Below are positions 46,301-54,946 of a DNA stretch of 64,000 nucleotides, one piece after another. The translations under genes were made by a program, and so were the position numbers. Each line of letters opens with the position of its first letter. Position 1 is the stretch's first letter. The notes beneath the pieces are model-generated. The model did no database searches, was not told where the DNA came from, and saw only the letters and a list, made by a program, of their open reading frames with translations. Source of the DNA: Maritalea mobilis (lineage in GTDB: Bacteria; Pseudomonadota; Alphaproteobacteria; Rhizobiales; Devosiaceae); contig NZ_SNYR01000003.1 in NCBI RefSeq assembly GCF_004363175.1, positions 5,001 to 69,000 on the forward strand, written 5' to 3'.

Positions 46301-46960
46301 ATGCCAACATCAAGCAAATCTGACAAACGACGCACGCTGACCAGCGCAAAAATAATCGAGGCGGCGCTTACCATTGCAGACACCCAAGGCATAGAAACGC
46401 TATCCATGCGCAAACTGGCCACTGCACTCAATGTTACCGCCATGTCCATGTACAATCATGTGGCGAACAAAGATGATCTGCTGAGTTTAATGCTCGATCA
46501 TGTGGTGAGCGAATTCGAGCTGCCGAATAAAGATGGTCCTTGGCAAGACATGCTGCGGCGACGGGCACACAGCATGCGCCGAGCCTTTTTGCGGCACCCT
46601 TGGGCGCCCACTTTGCTCATCTCCACCATCACCAATGGCAGCCACACCATGCAGGACACCAATGCCACACTGGGCTGCCTCATCAATGCCGGCTTTTCAT
46701 ACGCTGCGGCAGATTGGGCACGGAATGCAATTGACAGCCACACTTTCGGCTACACAATGCAAGAGCTTAATTTTCCGGTAGAGCCTGATAAATATAAAGC
46801 CGCTGCCGCCCATTACCTGCCAGAAATTGATAAGGATAAATATCCCTATCTGCACAGCGCAACCGAGGTCCTGATCAAAGGCGAATATGATGGCATAACG
46901 CAATTTGATTTCGGCCTAGACCTTATCCTTTCAGGACTTTCACCAGACAACAGCCAATAA
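46301..46960 (+). CDS. TetR/AcrR family transcriptional regulator
   Basis: A 219-residue repressor with an N-terminal helix-turn-helix (about residues 14-62: IIEAALTIADTQGIETLSMR and KLATALNVTAMSMYNHVANK) and a C-terminal ligand-binding domain of the TetR_C type (about 80-215). The palindromes at 46215-46264 are its likely operators. It is followed after 12 bp by a DsbA-fold isomerase-like gene on the same strand, so regulator and enzyme are probably co-transcribed and autoregulated. Confidence 0.9.
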   Translation: MPTSSKSDKRRTLTSAKIIEAALTIADTQGIETLSMRKLATALNVTAMSMYNHVANKDDLLSLMLDHVVSEFELPNKDGPWQDMLRRRAHSMRRAFLRHPWAPTLLISTITNGSHTMQDTNATLGCLINAGFSYAAADWARNAIDSHTFGYTMQELNFPVEPDKYKAAAAHYLPEIDKDKYPYLHSATEVLIKGEYDGITQFDFGLDLILSGLSPDNSQ

Positions 46961-46972
46961 TAAGAGTTCCCA

Positions 46973-47611
46973 ATGCCCGTCATCGAATATGCCTATTCAG
47001 CCCACTCTGGCTTCGCCTATATCGGCTCAACCACGCTAATGGATATTTGTCGCCGACATAATGTGACTTTGATCCATCGGCCGATTCTTTTGTCGCCGGT
47101 GGTACAAAGCCAAGGCAGCACGCCTTTTCGGGCGAGGACACAGGCCAATGTCGATTATTTCTTTGGGCGTGACATTGAACGCTGGGCCGAATATCGCCAT
47201 GTCCCGATCATCAAATTTCGCCCCACCTATCATGATGCTGACTATGGTCTCGCATCGGGTCTGATTTTAGCATTGGGCGAAAGCGGCGCGACCACAGATG
47301 AGATGGCGCACAAATTGCTGGAAGCCCATTGGCGCGATGATATGGATCTGTCTGACAGAGAAGCTTTACATCGGCTAATCACAAGTTTGGGGCACGATGC
47401 GGACAATTTGCTCGCAACCGCCGAGAGCACCGACATCCAAAACAGGCTTCAAGCCAACACAGAATGGGCCATCAAGCAAAATATTTTCGGCTCCCCAACC
47501 TACATCGTAGATGGCGATCCCTTTTATGGCCAAGATCGTTTGGAATTGGTGGAGCGTGCCTTAACCAAACCATTCGCACCATCCGAGTGGCAAAACCCAC
47601 CTGTCGCCTAG
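46973..47611 (+). CDS. 2-hydroxychromene-2-carboxylate isomerase / kappa-GST-like protein
   Basis: A 212-residue thioredoxin-fold protein of the DsbA/HCCA-isomerase/kappa-GST family: EYAYSAHSGFAYIG at the glutathione-binding start, a helical insert (about 75-165) and FGSPTYIVDGDPFYGQDRLE at the end. It has no CxxC, so it is not a disulfide oxidase. The usual SPYSYLA start is changed to SAHSGFAYIG, keeping a serine at the expected place. It probably acts on a glutathione-dependent isomerisation of an aromatic or quinone-like compound. Co-transcription with TetR suggests a response to such compounds. Confidence 0.82.
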   Translation: MPVIEYAYSAHSGFAYIGSTTLMDICRRHNVTLIHRPILLSPVVQSQGSTPFRARTQANVDYFFGRDIERWAEYRHVPIIKFRPTYHDADYGLASGLILALGESGATTDEMAHKLLEAHWRDDMDLSDREALHRLITSLGHDADNLLATAESTDIQNRLQANTEWAIKQNIFGSPTYIVDGDPFYGQDRLELVERALTKPFAPSEWQNPPVA

Positions 47612-47654
47612 CCAAAAATAAACCCCAAGCACATTGCTGAATATGCTTGGGGTT
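47612..47654 (-). terminator. Terminator of the queuosine-precursor transporter gene
   Basis: AACCCCAAGCA (47621-47631) and TGCTTGGGGTT (47644-47654) are perfect complements. On the minus strand the stem is followed by TATTTTTGG (47612-47620). It ends the transporter message and can also stop the convergent isomerase-like gene, whose stop codon is adjacent, though the plus-strand T run is absent. Confidence 0.8.
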
Positions 47655-47699
47655 CGCTCACGATAAACGCCGCGCAAAGTGCGACGTTTTGAATTTCAA

Positions 47700-48350
47700 T
47701 TATGCCGCTGCCGGTTCTACCCGTGATGCAATCGCGCGGCGCAATGCCTGATAAGGCAGCAAGAGCGCAATAACAGCCAGCGCTTTCACCAACATGTCAC
47801 CAACTGCCAAAGAGAAGTAAAGCGGTGTTTCTGGGCCAAAGCTGAGGAACGGCACTGGGAAGCCCAGCGAGCTATCTTCCATGCCAAACCAGCCATCGAT
47901 AAACGCGAATGCAGGCGCCATGGCCAGTGAGAAGAACAGCAACGTATCAAACACTGATGCGATGCCTGAAGAAACAAGCGGCGCCTTCCACCACGCACCA
48001 TTGCGCAAACGGTCAAAAATCGACACATCCAACAATTGCGCGGTCAGGAAGGCCGTGCCGGACGCAATGGCAATACGCGGAGTCGCCAAAAAGATCGACA
48101 TCAACACCGCAATCGCAAAGCCGACAAACACGACAATGCGTGCTTTTTGCGGGCCGAAAAAGCGGTTGGTCAAATCTGTAACGAGAAATGCGAAAGGATA
48201 GGTAAAAGCACCCCAGGTTAGAATGTCAGCCAAATTAGCTGGCCCCAACTGGGCTTGAACCGGGAATTGAACGAGATAGTTCGACGCCGTTACCACAACG
48301 GCCATGGCTAAAATAGCCACAAATAGACGAGTGAGCACCATGTCATGCAC
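47700..48350 (-). CDS. Queuosine precursor transporter (YhhQ family)
   Basis: A 216-residue inner-membrane protein with about six helices. Family signatures are WGAFTYPFAFLVTDLTNRFFG and FLTAQLLDVSIFDRLR. YhhQ takes up preQ0/preQ1 for synthesis of queuosine, a modified base in certain tRNAs. It lies downstream of rpmB on the same strand, separated by a strong terminator. I looked for a preQ1 riboswitch in the short leader and saw none. Confidence 0.92.
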   Translation of the reverse strand: MHDMVLTRLFVAILAMAVVVTASNYLVQFPVQAQLGPANLADILTWGAFTYPFAFLVTDLTNRFFGPQKARIVVFVGFAIAVLMSIFLATPRIAIASGTAFLTAQLLDVSIFDRLRNGAWWKAPLVSSGIASVFDTLLFFSLAMAPAFAFIDGWFGMEDSSLGFPVPFLSFGPETPLYFSLAVGDMLVKALAVIALLLPYQALRRAIASRVEPAAA

Positions 48351-48397
48351 CTCTATATTTCGTGGCTAAACCGGCAGGTGACCAGCGCCACATCCAA

Positions 48398-48428
48398 CAA
48401 AAAGCACCGCGCAAAAAACTTTGCGCGG
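48398..48428 (-). terminator. Terminator of rpmB
   Basis: CCGCGCAAA (48407-48415) and TTTGCGCGG (48420-48428) form a perfect 9-bp stem with a 4-base loop. On the minus strand it is followed by TGCTTTTTGTTG. It lies ~45 bases past the rpmB stop codon and separates it from the transporter gene. Confidence 0.88.
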
Positions 48429-48474
48429 CACCAACGAAAATCTTCAAATTTTCAAGCAGCTCAAGCCGTAAGAC

Positions 48475-48765
48475 TTAAGAGGCTTCAGCAAGTGCCTTGC
48501 GCACTTCTTTTTTCACGTTCAACGCGCGTGCTGACAATTCGGTGTCTTTTGCTTTCAGCAAATAGGCATCCAAACCACCACGGTGCTCAACGGTGCGCAA
48601 TGCAGCAGCAGAAACTTTAAGTTTCACACCTTCACCCAGCGCTTCAGACATCAAAGTCACATTGCACAAGTTAGGCAAAAACTTGCGACGAGTGCGGTTA
48701 AGCGCGTGGCTCACATTATTGCCTGACATCACGCCTTTGCCAGAAAGTTCACAACGTCGTGCCAT
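48475..48765 (-). CDS. rpmB: 50S ribosomal protein L28
   Basis: A 96-residue large-subunit ribosomal protein: [32 protein letters not shown], then the alphaproteobacterial extension ending [17 protein letters not shown] at 48765 has GTGAG upstream and matches the universal L28 start; the open frame upstream (22 codons) is not used. It is a single-gene unit with its own terminator, divergent from the DUF3108 gene, a neighbourhood shared with relatives. Confidence 0.97.
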   Translation of the reverse strand: MARRCELSGKGVMSGNNVSHALNRTRRKFLPNLCNVTLMSEALGEGVKLKVSAAALRTVEHRGGLDAYLLKAKDTELSARALNVKKEVRKALAEAS

Positions 48766-49003
48766 TTTACTCACATCCTGTTCGGTCAAAACCAACAAAT
48801 CCGCCCCATGAGCGGCTTTTGTCGATCTCATATTAATGAAAAGTCGCGTCTAATTAGAGAACTTAGCCTCTTTAGTCAAGCACCTCAGTGCCAATTTGTC
48901 CCATTCTTGCCTTGAATCCACCCCGTTCACCGTTCAGTGTGAAGAAAAACTGATTCGATATGGCCAGTTGGCCATCCTATAGTTGAGGGAGCAAGGGCGA
49001 AAC

Positions 49004-49825
49004 GTGGCCATTTTCGTATCGACCATGAAGCGTTTTTCCAAGCGTTTTGCAAGTAAATTTAGCGCGGCGTCTGCCGCTCTTTTTCTGGCCAGCACCGGCA
49101 CTGCAACCGCCTTTGACGCAACTGCCAATTATGTGGTGACCCTGCGCGGCGTAAACATCTCCCAAGTGGCCATCGACTATCAGAATAATGGCGCAAGCTA
49201 CGCTGTGAATATTGATGGCTTAGTGTCTGGCCTGGCAAGCCTTGTGGCGGCAGGCACGGCCGACCTCAATTCAAAAGGCAAAGTCACACCCAACGGCCTG
49301 CAAGCAGAACAGTTTTTGCTGTCCACCGCTGCCAACAACGAAACATTCGAAGTTCAGTTTCAGGCGCAAAATAGCAATGTGACCAGCTTTCAAGTGACTC
49401 CGGCGCTCACCGACAATGTGAACCGCGTGCCCGTAAAGCCAAGTCATCGCAAAGGGGTAAACGACCCCGTTGCTGCCTTTTTGATCAAAGCCAATGCGTT
49501 GTCACCTGAAATATGTAACCGCAACCTCGATATTTATACCGGCATTGAACGGTTCGATATTGATATGAGCTTTGCTGAAAACCAAACGGCAACATCACAA
49601 CGCACCGGTTATCAAGGCCCGGTTGTGCTGTGCAAATTGCGCTATAAGCCAATCTCTGGCCATTTTAGCGACAGCGCCAGCACCACCTATATGAAGAACA
49701 ATCAGCGCTTCCTCATTTGGTTTGCCCCGCTTGAAGATACTGGCTATGCGATTCCCTATCGCATCCTGATCGGCACCGCCTTTGGTGACCTCTCCATGGT
49801 GCTGACTCGTCTCAACGTAAATTAG
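49004..49825 (+). CDS. DUF3108 domain protein, exported
   Basis: A 273-residue protein with an N-terminal signal peptide (basic KRFSKRFASKF, then a hydrophobic stretch ending TATAFDA) and one DUF3108 domain (about 40-270) predicted to be beta-rich and periplasmic. Features include ANYVVTLRGVNISQVAIDY and CKLRYKPISGHF. Function is unknown. GTG at 49004 has AAGGG upstream; ATG at 49025 is a good alternative and would leave the signal peptide intact. It lies between rpmB and the SUV3-like helicase gene, as in relatives. Confidence 0.83.
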   Translation: MAIFVSTMKRFSKRFASKFSAASAALFLASTGTATAFDATANYVVTLRGVNISQVAIDYQNNGASYAVNIDGLVSGLASLVAAGTADLNSKGKVTPNGLQAEQFLLSTAANNETFEVQFQAQNSNVTSFQVTPALTDNVNRVPVKPSHRKGVNDPVAAFLIKANALSPEICNRNLDIYTGIERFDIDMSFAENQTATSQRTGYQGPVVLCKLRYKPISGHFSDSASTTYMKNNQRFLIWFAPLEDTGYAIPYRILIGTAFGDLSMVLTRLNVN

Positions 49826-50288
49826 AAAGTCATCCCGCAGTCCAACAGCGCGATTCCTTTATGCCGCCATTCCCAAAATGGAACGGCAATAGCTTTTTTG
49901 TAAATTTTTCCGCCAACATGCCTTATTTTCGGCGCGGGAAAAGTTAAGATCGCAATTAATTTCACCACCTTGCAGTTCACAGAAAAACAAGGCAGGTAAA
50001 TAAAGTTACAATTTTAACCGTTCCTTCATCAATCTAAACGGAAAAAGCGAAAATTATGGTTAAGTTTTGATTAAAAATTCAAAATTTGTGGTAGGCGACT
50101 AACCGCCCTACTATATACGGTATAGAACGAAATCAGAATATGGACAAAAGCGCGATTCGGACCTTATTTGTTCTCACTTTGTACCAAGTGTAAATTCGGC
50201 CCGCAATTGTGACCAAACATGTTTCAATTTGAAACCAATCAAAAGCCCAGCTAAAGGCTTGTTTGAAATTGTTTGGCCCAAAGAACTT
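49826..50288 (+). other. Intergenic region before the helicase gene, with a candidate promoter
   Basis: No gene is visible in 463 bp. A candidate promoter reads TTGTGG (50086-50091), 17 bases, TACTAT (50109-50114), about 175 bases upstream of the helicase start. The small palindrome TATAC-G-GTATA lies next to the -10. Near 49860-49900 an imperfect hairpin (GCCG..CGGC) followed by six T could end the DUF3108 transcript. The rest is AT-rich sequence without recognisable signals. Confidence 0.45.
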
Positions 50289-53132
50289 ATGAACGCACCT
50301 CACCCCTTCATCCGCCCCGCCAAAGGCCCAAATCTGAAAGCCATTTTGGGACCTACCAACACGGGCAAAACCCATTATGCGATTGAACGCATGTTGGCGC
50401 ACCGTTCAGGCATGATCGGCCTGCCTTTGCGGCTCTTGGCGCGGGAGATTTATCAAACCCTTTGCCATCGTGCGGGCAGCGAAGCGGTGGCCTTGGTTAC
50501 GGGTGAAGAGCGCATCGTGCCGGACAAAGCACGCTATTGGGTGGCAACGGTCGAAGCTATGCCAACCGAGCTGAGCGTTGAATGTGTGGTGGTGGATGAA
50601 ATCCAAACCGCCACCCATCTAGACCGCGGCCATGTATTCACCGACCGGATTTTGCACAGCCGCGGCACCCAAGAGACGCTGCTGTTGGGCGCGGGCACAA
50701 TGGCCCCCATCATTTCTGCCTTGCTGCCTGATGTCGACATCATTATGCGCCCCCGATTCTCCAACTTGGATTATGTCGGCTCAAAAAAGATCACGCGCCA
50801 ACCCCGCCGCTCGGCCATTGTCGCCTTTTCCGCCAATGAAGTTTACGCCATCGCAGAACTGATCCGCCGCCAGCGCGGCGGTGCCGCTGTGGTGATGGGC
50901 GCACTTAGCCCGCGCACCCGCAATGCGCAGGTCGATCTCTATGAAAATGGCGATGTGGACTTTCTTGTCGCCACAGATGCCATTGGCATGGGCCTTAATC
51001 TCGACATTCATCATGTGGCTTTTGCAGCCGATATGAAGTTTGACGGCAAGCAATTGCGTCACCTTACCCCAGCCGAGCTGGCCCAAATTGCCGGGCGCGC
51101 CGGACGACACAAGCGCGACGGCACATTCGGCATCACCGCTGGTATTGAACCGTTCAGCGACGAAGTGATCGAGCAATTGGAAACCCACCAATTTGCGCCC
51201 GTAAAAGTCTTGCAATGGCGATCTCGTGACTTTGATTTGCGCTCGCTTGAAGCGCTGCGCCGATCTTTAGAAGTACCCGCACAGCATAAATTGCTGACCA
51301 ATATCCCCACCGCTAAGGACCAAATGGCCCTCGAATTTTTGCAGCGTCACCCCGAAATTGGCGAAGTAAAAGGCGTTGAGCAGACAAGTTTGGCGTGGGA
51401 ATGTGCGCAAATTCCAGACTATCGCAGCATCTCTCCGGCCCAACATGGTGAGATAATTGCCACAATCTTTCAAAATCTTGGCACCAGAGGCTATATTTTT
51501 GAAGACTGGATGGACGAACAGGTCAGCTTTTGCGACAATAGCGTCGGTGATATTGACACATTGTCCAATCGTATTAAACAAATTCGAACTTGGACATTTG
51601 TCGCAAACCGTAAAAACTGGCTAAAAGATCCGACCTACTGGCGTGAAAAAACAAGTGAAATCGAAAACAATTTATCAGATGCGCTCCATGAGCGACTTAC
51701 CCAAAGATTTGTCGATCGGCGCACCAGCGTCCTTCTGCGCCATTTAAGAGATAAGAGTATGACGACACCTGAAATTTCCCAAAGCGGCGACGTATCCCTT
51801 GAGGGCCATAAAATCGGATCTATCGAAGGCTTTCGCTTTAACCTCACCCCTGGCGAAGGTGGCGACGCAAAAAATTTGCGCACCGCTGCAGGCGTAGCCA
51901 TTGCACCTGAAATCAAAAAGCGTGCTGAAAAAGTTGCAGATGCACCAAATGATGAATTCGTCTTGGCGACAGACGGTTTGATCCGTTGGCGCGGCGAAAT
52001 CATTGCAGATCTTGCGCAAGGCGACGATCTGTTCCGCCCTCGCGCGGTGATTTTGGCTGATGAAAGCTTGAACGGCGCTGAACTAGAGGCCGTGCAAGAG
52101 CGTGTGACGTTGTGGCTTAAGCACCATGTGAACACATTGTTGGAGCCGCTGCTGCAAATGCGCGAGCCAACTGAACTGGATGGCACTGCCCGTGGCGTTG
52201 CCTATCAGATCGCTGAAAAACTTGGCGTGCTGCCACGGCAAGATGTTGCGCAAGAAGTCAAGGGCCTCGACCAAGATGTGCGTGGCGTAATGCGCAAAAT
52301 GGGCGTGAAATTTGGCGCTTACCACATCTATGTGCCGCTTTCTCTTAAGCCCGCACCGCGCGAATTGGCGCTCATCTTGTGGGCCTTGCAACATGGCGGC
52401 GTGCGCCAACCCGGCGTTTCTGAACTGCCGCAAGTTATTCTTTCTGGCCGCACTTCAATTGATGTAGAGCCAAGCTTTGCCAAAGAATTGTATGAAATTG
52501 CTGGCTTTAAAGTGGTGGGCCAACGCGCTGTGCGCGTGGACATTTTGGAGCGTCTCGCAGATTTGATTCGCCCATTGATCAGCTTCGACCCAGCCCGCAA
52601 TCAGGAAACTGAAGCACCTGAAGGCGCCGCGCCGGGCAACGGCTTCCGTGTTACGGTGGAAATGACATCGCTTTTGGGCTGCGCCGGTGAAGAATTCAGC
52701 TCTGTGCTGAAAAGCCTAGGCTATCGCGTCAATCGCACAAAGATTGAAGCAAAAGCTGAAGAGGCAACTGCTGACAGTGCTGAAACTGCTGCGGCAGAAC
52801 CGCAAGCAGAAACTACGGCACCTGCAGAAGAAAATGCTGCACCAGAGCAGGCCGCAGAAGCTACCGAAGCCAATGCAGCCGAGGTGGCATCGGCAGAAGC
52901 TGAAGAACAGTTCGACGAAATTTGGTATCCCGGCGGGCGGAACAATAACCGCAAGCCAAACCATGCCAAGCAAGGGGCGAAGCGCCCGGCCAAGGGCCAA
53001 AAGCGCGGCAAGCCAAATCAAGGCAAAGGGCCAAATCGTCACGCCAACCAAAATCAACGCCCTGAGAAGAAGCAAAAGCCAATCGATCCCGATTCGCCTT
53101 TCGCCGCGTTGATGGCTCTCAAAAAACAATAA
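50289..53132 (+). CDS. SUV3-like DExH RNA helicase
   Basis: A 947-residue helicase. Walker A is GPTNTGKTHYAIER (21-28), motif II is DEIQ (VVVDEIQTATH), motif VI is QIAGRAGRHKRDG, and a SUV3-type C-terminal region follows. The last ~150 residues are low-complexity: an Ala/Glu-rich stretch, then a Lys/Arg/Asn/Gln-rich basic tail that may bind RNA. Relatives in mitochondria work with the RNA degradosome. ATG at 50289 is chosen; the frame is open to a TTG 20 codons upstream. The stop abuts the ATG of the S4 gene (TAAATG). Confidence 0.9.
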   Translation: MNAPHPFIRPAKGPNLKAILGPTNTGKTHYAIERMLAHRSGMIGLPLRLLAREIYQTLCHRAGSEAVALVTGEERIVPDKARYWVATVEAMPTELSVECVVVDEIQTATHLDRGHVFTDRILHSRGTQETLLLGAGTMAPIISALLPDVDIIMRPRFSNLDYVGSKKITRQPRRSAIVAFSANEVYAIAELIRRQRGGAAVVMGALSPRTRNAQVDLYENGDVDFLVATDAIGMGLNLDIHHVAFAADMKFDGKQLRHLTPAELAQIAGRAGRHKRDGTFGITAGIEPFSDEVIEQLETHQFAPVKVLQWRSRDFDLRSLEALRRSLEVPAQHKLLTNIPTAKDQMALEFLQRHPEIGEVKGVEQTSLAWECAQIPDYRSISPAQHGEIIATIFQNLGTRGYIFEDWMDEQVSFCDNSVGDIDTLSNRIKQIRTWTFVANRKNWLKDPTYWREKTSEIENNLSDALHERLTQRFVDRRTSVLLRHLRDKSMTTPEISQSGDVSLEGHKIGSIEGFRFNLTPGEGGDAKNLRTAAGVAIAPEIKKRAEKVADAPNDEFVLATDGLIRWRGEIIADLAQGDDLFRPRAVILADESLNGAELEAVQERVTLWLKHHVNTLLEPLLQMREPTELDGTARGVAYQIAEKLGVLPRQDVAQEVKGLDQDVRGVMRKMGVKFGAYHIYVPLSLKPAPRELALILWALQHGGVRQPGVSELPQVILSGRTSIDVEPSFAKELYEIAGFKVVGQRAVRVDILERLADLIRPLISFDPARNQETEAPEGAAPGNGFRVTVEMTSLLGCAGEEFSSVLKSLGYRVNRTKIEAKAEEATADSAETAAAEPQAETTAPAEENAAPEQAAEATEANAAEVASAEAEEQFDEIWYPGGRNNNRKPNHAKQGAKRPAKGQKRGKPNQGKGPNRHANQNQRPEKKQKPIDPDSPFAALMALKKQ

Positions 53133-53528
53133 ATGAACGCGCCAGCGGGCAAACAACGCATTGATAAATGGCTGTGGTTTGTCCGCTGCGTCAAAACGCG
53201 CACGCTCGCTCAAAAGCTGGTCAATGGTGGCCATGTGCGGGTGAACAAAGAACGCTGCAATGATTGCGCCTATAAGGTGAAAATCGGCGATGTACTTACC
53301 GTCACCCTGCCCCGACAAATCAAAATTTACCGTGTCGTACAATTGGGTGAAAAGCGCGGCTCAGCGCCCCAAGCTGCTGAACTCTATGAAGATTTAAGCC
53401 CACCGCCGCCACCCAAAACAGATGGTCCACGTCCATTACCACAAGCTGTGCGGGAAAAGGGAGCTGGCCGCCCCACCAAGAAAGAACGGCGCCAAACCCA
53501 GTCGCTTTTGGGCAAAGACGCGCTGTAA
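53133..53528 (+). CDS. S4-domain RNA-binding protein (Hsp15-like)
   Basis: A 131-residue protein with an N-terminal S4 domain (about 8-70: RIDKWLWFVRCVKTRTLAQK, VNGGHVRVN) and a basic, Pro-rich tail (KKERRQTQSL). This resembles Hsp15 (HslR), which binds 50S subunits carrying stalled nascent chains. It starts at the base after the helicase stop codon, so translation is coupled and the two products may act on the same RNAs. Confidence 0.9.
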   Translation: MNAPAGKQRIDKWLWFVRCVKTRTLAQKLVNGGHVRVNKERCNDCAYKVKIGDVLTVTLPRQIKIYRVVQLGEKRGSAPQAAELYEDLSPPPPPKTDGPRPLPQAVREKGAGRPTKKERRQTQSLLGKDAL

Positions 53529-53701
53529 TTTCGCAACCATTTTCTTTTCAACCCAAAAACAGTTCTGCTTTTTCAAAATTCACCAATCTTTGAAAAAGGA
53601 AACCCCGTTTCATGGCTTGCACTTTTTTGGAAAAGGCTTTAGCCAATAAGCCGAATGAAAAACCGGGTTAAACGGTCAAATAACAAAGTGGAATTGGCTA
53701 C

Positions 53702-54040
53702 ATGACTTACATCGTCACCGACAATTGCATCAAATGTAAATATATGGATTGTGTGGAAGTATGTCCCGTGGATTGCTTCTATGAAGGCGAAAACATGCTG
53801 GTCATCCATCCTGATGAATGTATTGACTGTGGCGTGTGCGAGCCTGAGTGCCCGGCAGAAGCAATTGTACCGGATACCGAGCCTGGCTTGGAAAGCTGGC
53901 TTGAGCTAAACACCAAATTTGCTGAAGTTTGGCCAAACATCACCGAGAAGCGCGAACCACCTGCGGACGCTGCTAAATTTGACGGTGAAAAAGGCAAGCT
54001 TGAGAAATACTTCTCAGAAGCACCTGGTGAAGGCGACTAA
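53702..54040 (+). CDS. fdxA: Seven-iron ferredoxin FdxA
   Basis: A 112-residue ferredoxin of the 3Fe-4S/4Fe-4S type. The cysteine pattern is [21 protein letters not shown] and [16 protein letters not shown], then a C-terminal extension typical of Azotobacter ferredoxin I-like proteins. It carries electrons in the cytoplasm; the partners are not evident here. It is preceded by a 170-bp gap after the S4 gene and followed by a terminator. The order S4-fdxA-carD is common in Hyphomicrobiales. Confidence 0.95.
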   Translation: MTYIVTDNCIKCKYMDCVEVCPVDCFYEGENMLVIHPDECIDCGVCEPECPAEAIVPDTEPGLESWLELNTKFAEVWPNITEKREPPADAAKFDGEKGKLEKYFSEAPGEGD

Positions 54041-54092
54041 GCTTGGCTCTATTAGCCGCTCTTTTACTATAAAAAATTGCTAGACAAGTCCT

Positions 54093-54125
54093 AATGCCGC
54101 CAAAATTGATTCTGGCGGCATTTTG
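54093..54125 (+). terminator. Terminator of fdxA
   Basis: AATGCCGCCA (54093-54102) and TGGCGGCATT (54113-54122) are perfect complements around a 10-base loop, followed by TTTT within the stem end. It lies about 50 bases past the fdxA stop. Confidence 0.85.
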
Positions 54126-54190
54126 TGTTACATATAGATAACAGTCGCGTATTTATTCTAACCAGCCGTGCCGGAGGGCACGTTTTTTTT
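54106..54190 (+). ncRNA. Candidate short RNA or carD leader ending in a strong terminator
   Basis: TTGATT (54106-54111), 17 bases, TACATA (54129-54134) makes a plausible promoter. About 30 bases further, CGTGCC-GGAG-GGCACG (54167-54182) is a perfect hairpin followed by eight T (54183-54190), a textbook intrinsic terminator. Together they would give an RNA of about 50 bases. As the terminator sits 140 bases before carD, it could instead be an attenuator in the carD leader. The hairpin is certain; the promoter and RNA are inferred. Confidence 0.45.
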
Positions 54191-54330
54191 GCTTCACAAG
54201 GACAGGATTAACATTTCCTTAACCAATGAGAATTGGGTCCCATTCCTTGTGTCAGAATAAGTTAGCGATTTGGGGCGATAAAGCCAAACAAACGTGGGAA
54301 ACGTTTGGGCGTCAACAGGAGTACCATTAT

Positions 54331-54891
54331 ATGGCAACTAAAAAATCAGTGCAGCGTCAAGGGTTTAAAACAGGTGAGTTCATTGTTTACCCTTCACACG
54401 GCGTTGGCCAGATTACCGGCATCGAGGAACAAGAAGTTGCAGGTCTTTCACTTGAGCTTTTTGTCATCAATTTTGAGCAGGATAAGTTGACCCTCCGTGT
54501 GCCACTTGCAAAGGTCAAAACCGTAGGCATGCGCAAATTGGCAGACGAAGAAACCGTAGAAAAAGCATTGACCACTGTAACAGGTCGCGCACGTGTTAAG
54601 CGCACCATGTGGAGCCGTCGCGCACAAGAATATGAAGCCAAGATCAATTCCGGCGATCTGATTTCTATTTCTGAAGTTGTGCGGGACCTTTTCCGTTCAG
54701 ACGATCAGCCTGAGCAATCTTACTCAGAGCGTCAATTGTTTGAAGCAGCGATCGACCGTATGAGCCGTGAGATTGCTGCGGTAAACCGCATCACACTTAC
54801 AGAAGCGGTGAAACTCATCCAAAAGAACCTCGCGAAAAGCCCACGTCGTGGCGCTAAATCAGACGAGGCTGGCGAAGAAGCTGCCGCATAA
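54331..54891 (+). CDS. carD: CarD family transcriptional regulator (CdnL-like)
   Basis: A 186-residue protein that binds the RNA polymerase beta subunit and stabilises open complexes, notably at rRNA promoters. The RNAP-interacting domain (about 10-70: FKTGEFIVYPSHGVGQITGI, LELFVINFEQDKLTLRVPLAK) and the helical DNA-binding domain (about 85-165: MWSRRAQEYEAKINSGDL) are complete. ATG at 54331 has AGGAG at 9 bases; the frame extends 35 codons upstream without support. It is expressed separately from fdxA, since two terminators lie between. Confidence 0.94.
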   Translation: MATKKSVQRQGFKTGEFIVYPSHGVGQITGIEEQEVAGLSLELFVINFEQDKLTLRVPLAKVKTVGMRKLADEETVEKALTTVTGRARVKRTMWSRRAQEYEAKINSGDLISISEVVRDLFRSDDQPEQSYSERQLFEAAIDRMSREIAAVNRITLTEAVKLIQKNLAKSPRRGAKSDEAGEEAAA

Positions 54892-54914
54892 GGCACCAAA
54901 GCCAATTCCAGATC

Positions 54915-54946
54915 AAAGGCCGGAACCCCATGGGGTTGCGGCCTTT
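54915..54946. terminator. Bidirectional terminator between carD and the M48 gene
   Basis: AAAGGCCGGAACCCC and GGGGTTGCGGCCTTT form a 15-bp stem with one mismatch around AT. It overlaps the last two bases of the M48 gene and can end both convergent units. Confidence 0.82.

Noticed and set aside
48351-48474. preQ1 riboswitch before the queuosine-precursor transporter
   Set aside because: The only stable structure is the rpmB terminator; no preQ1-I, -II or -III pattern can be recognised in the short remaining leader.
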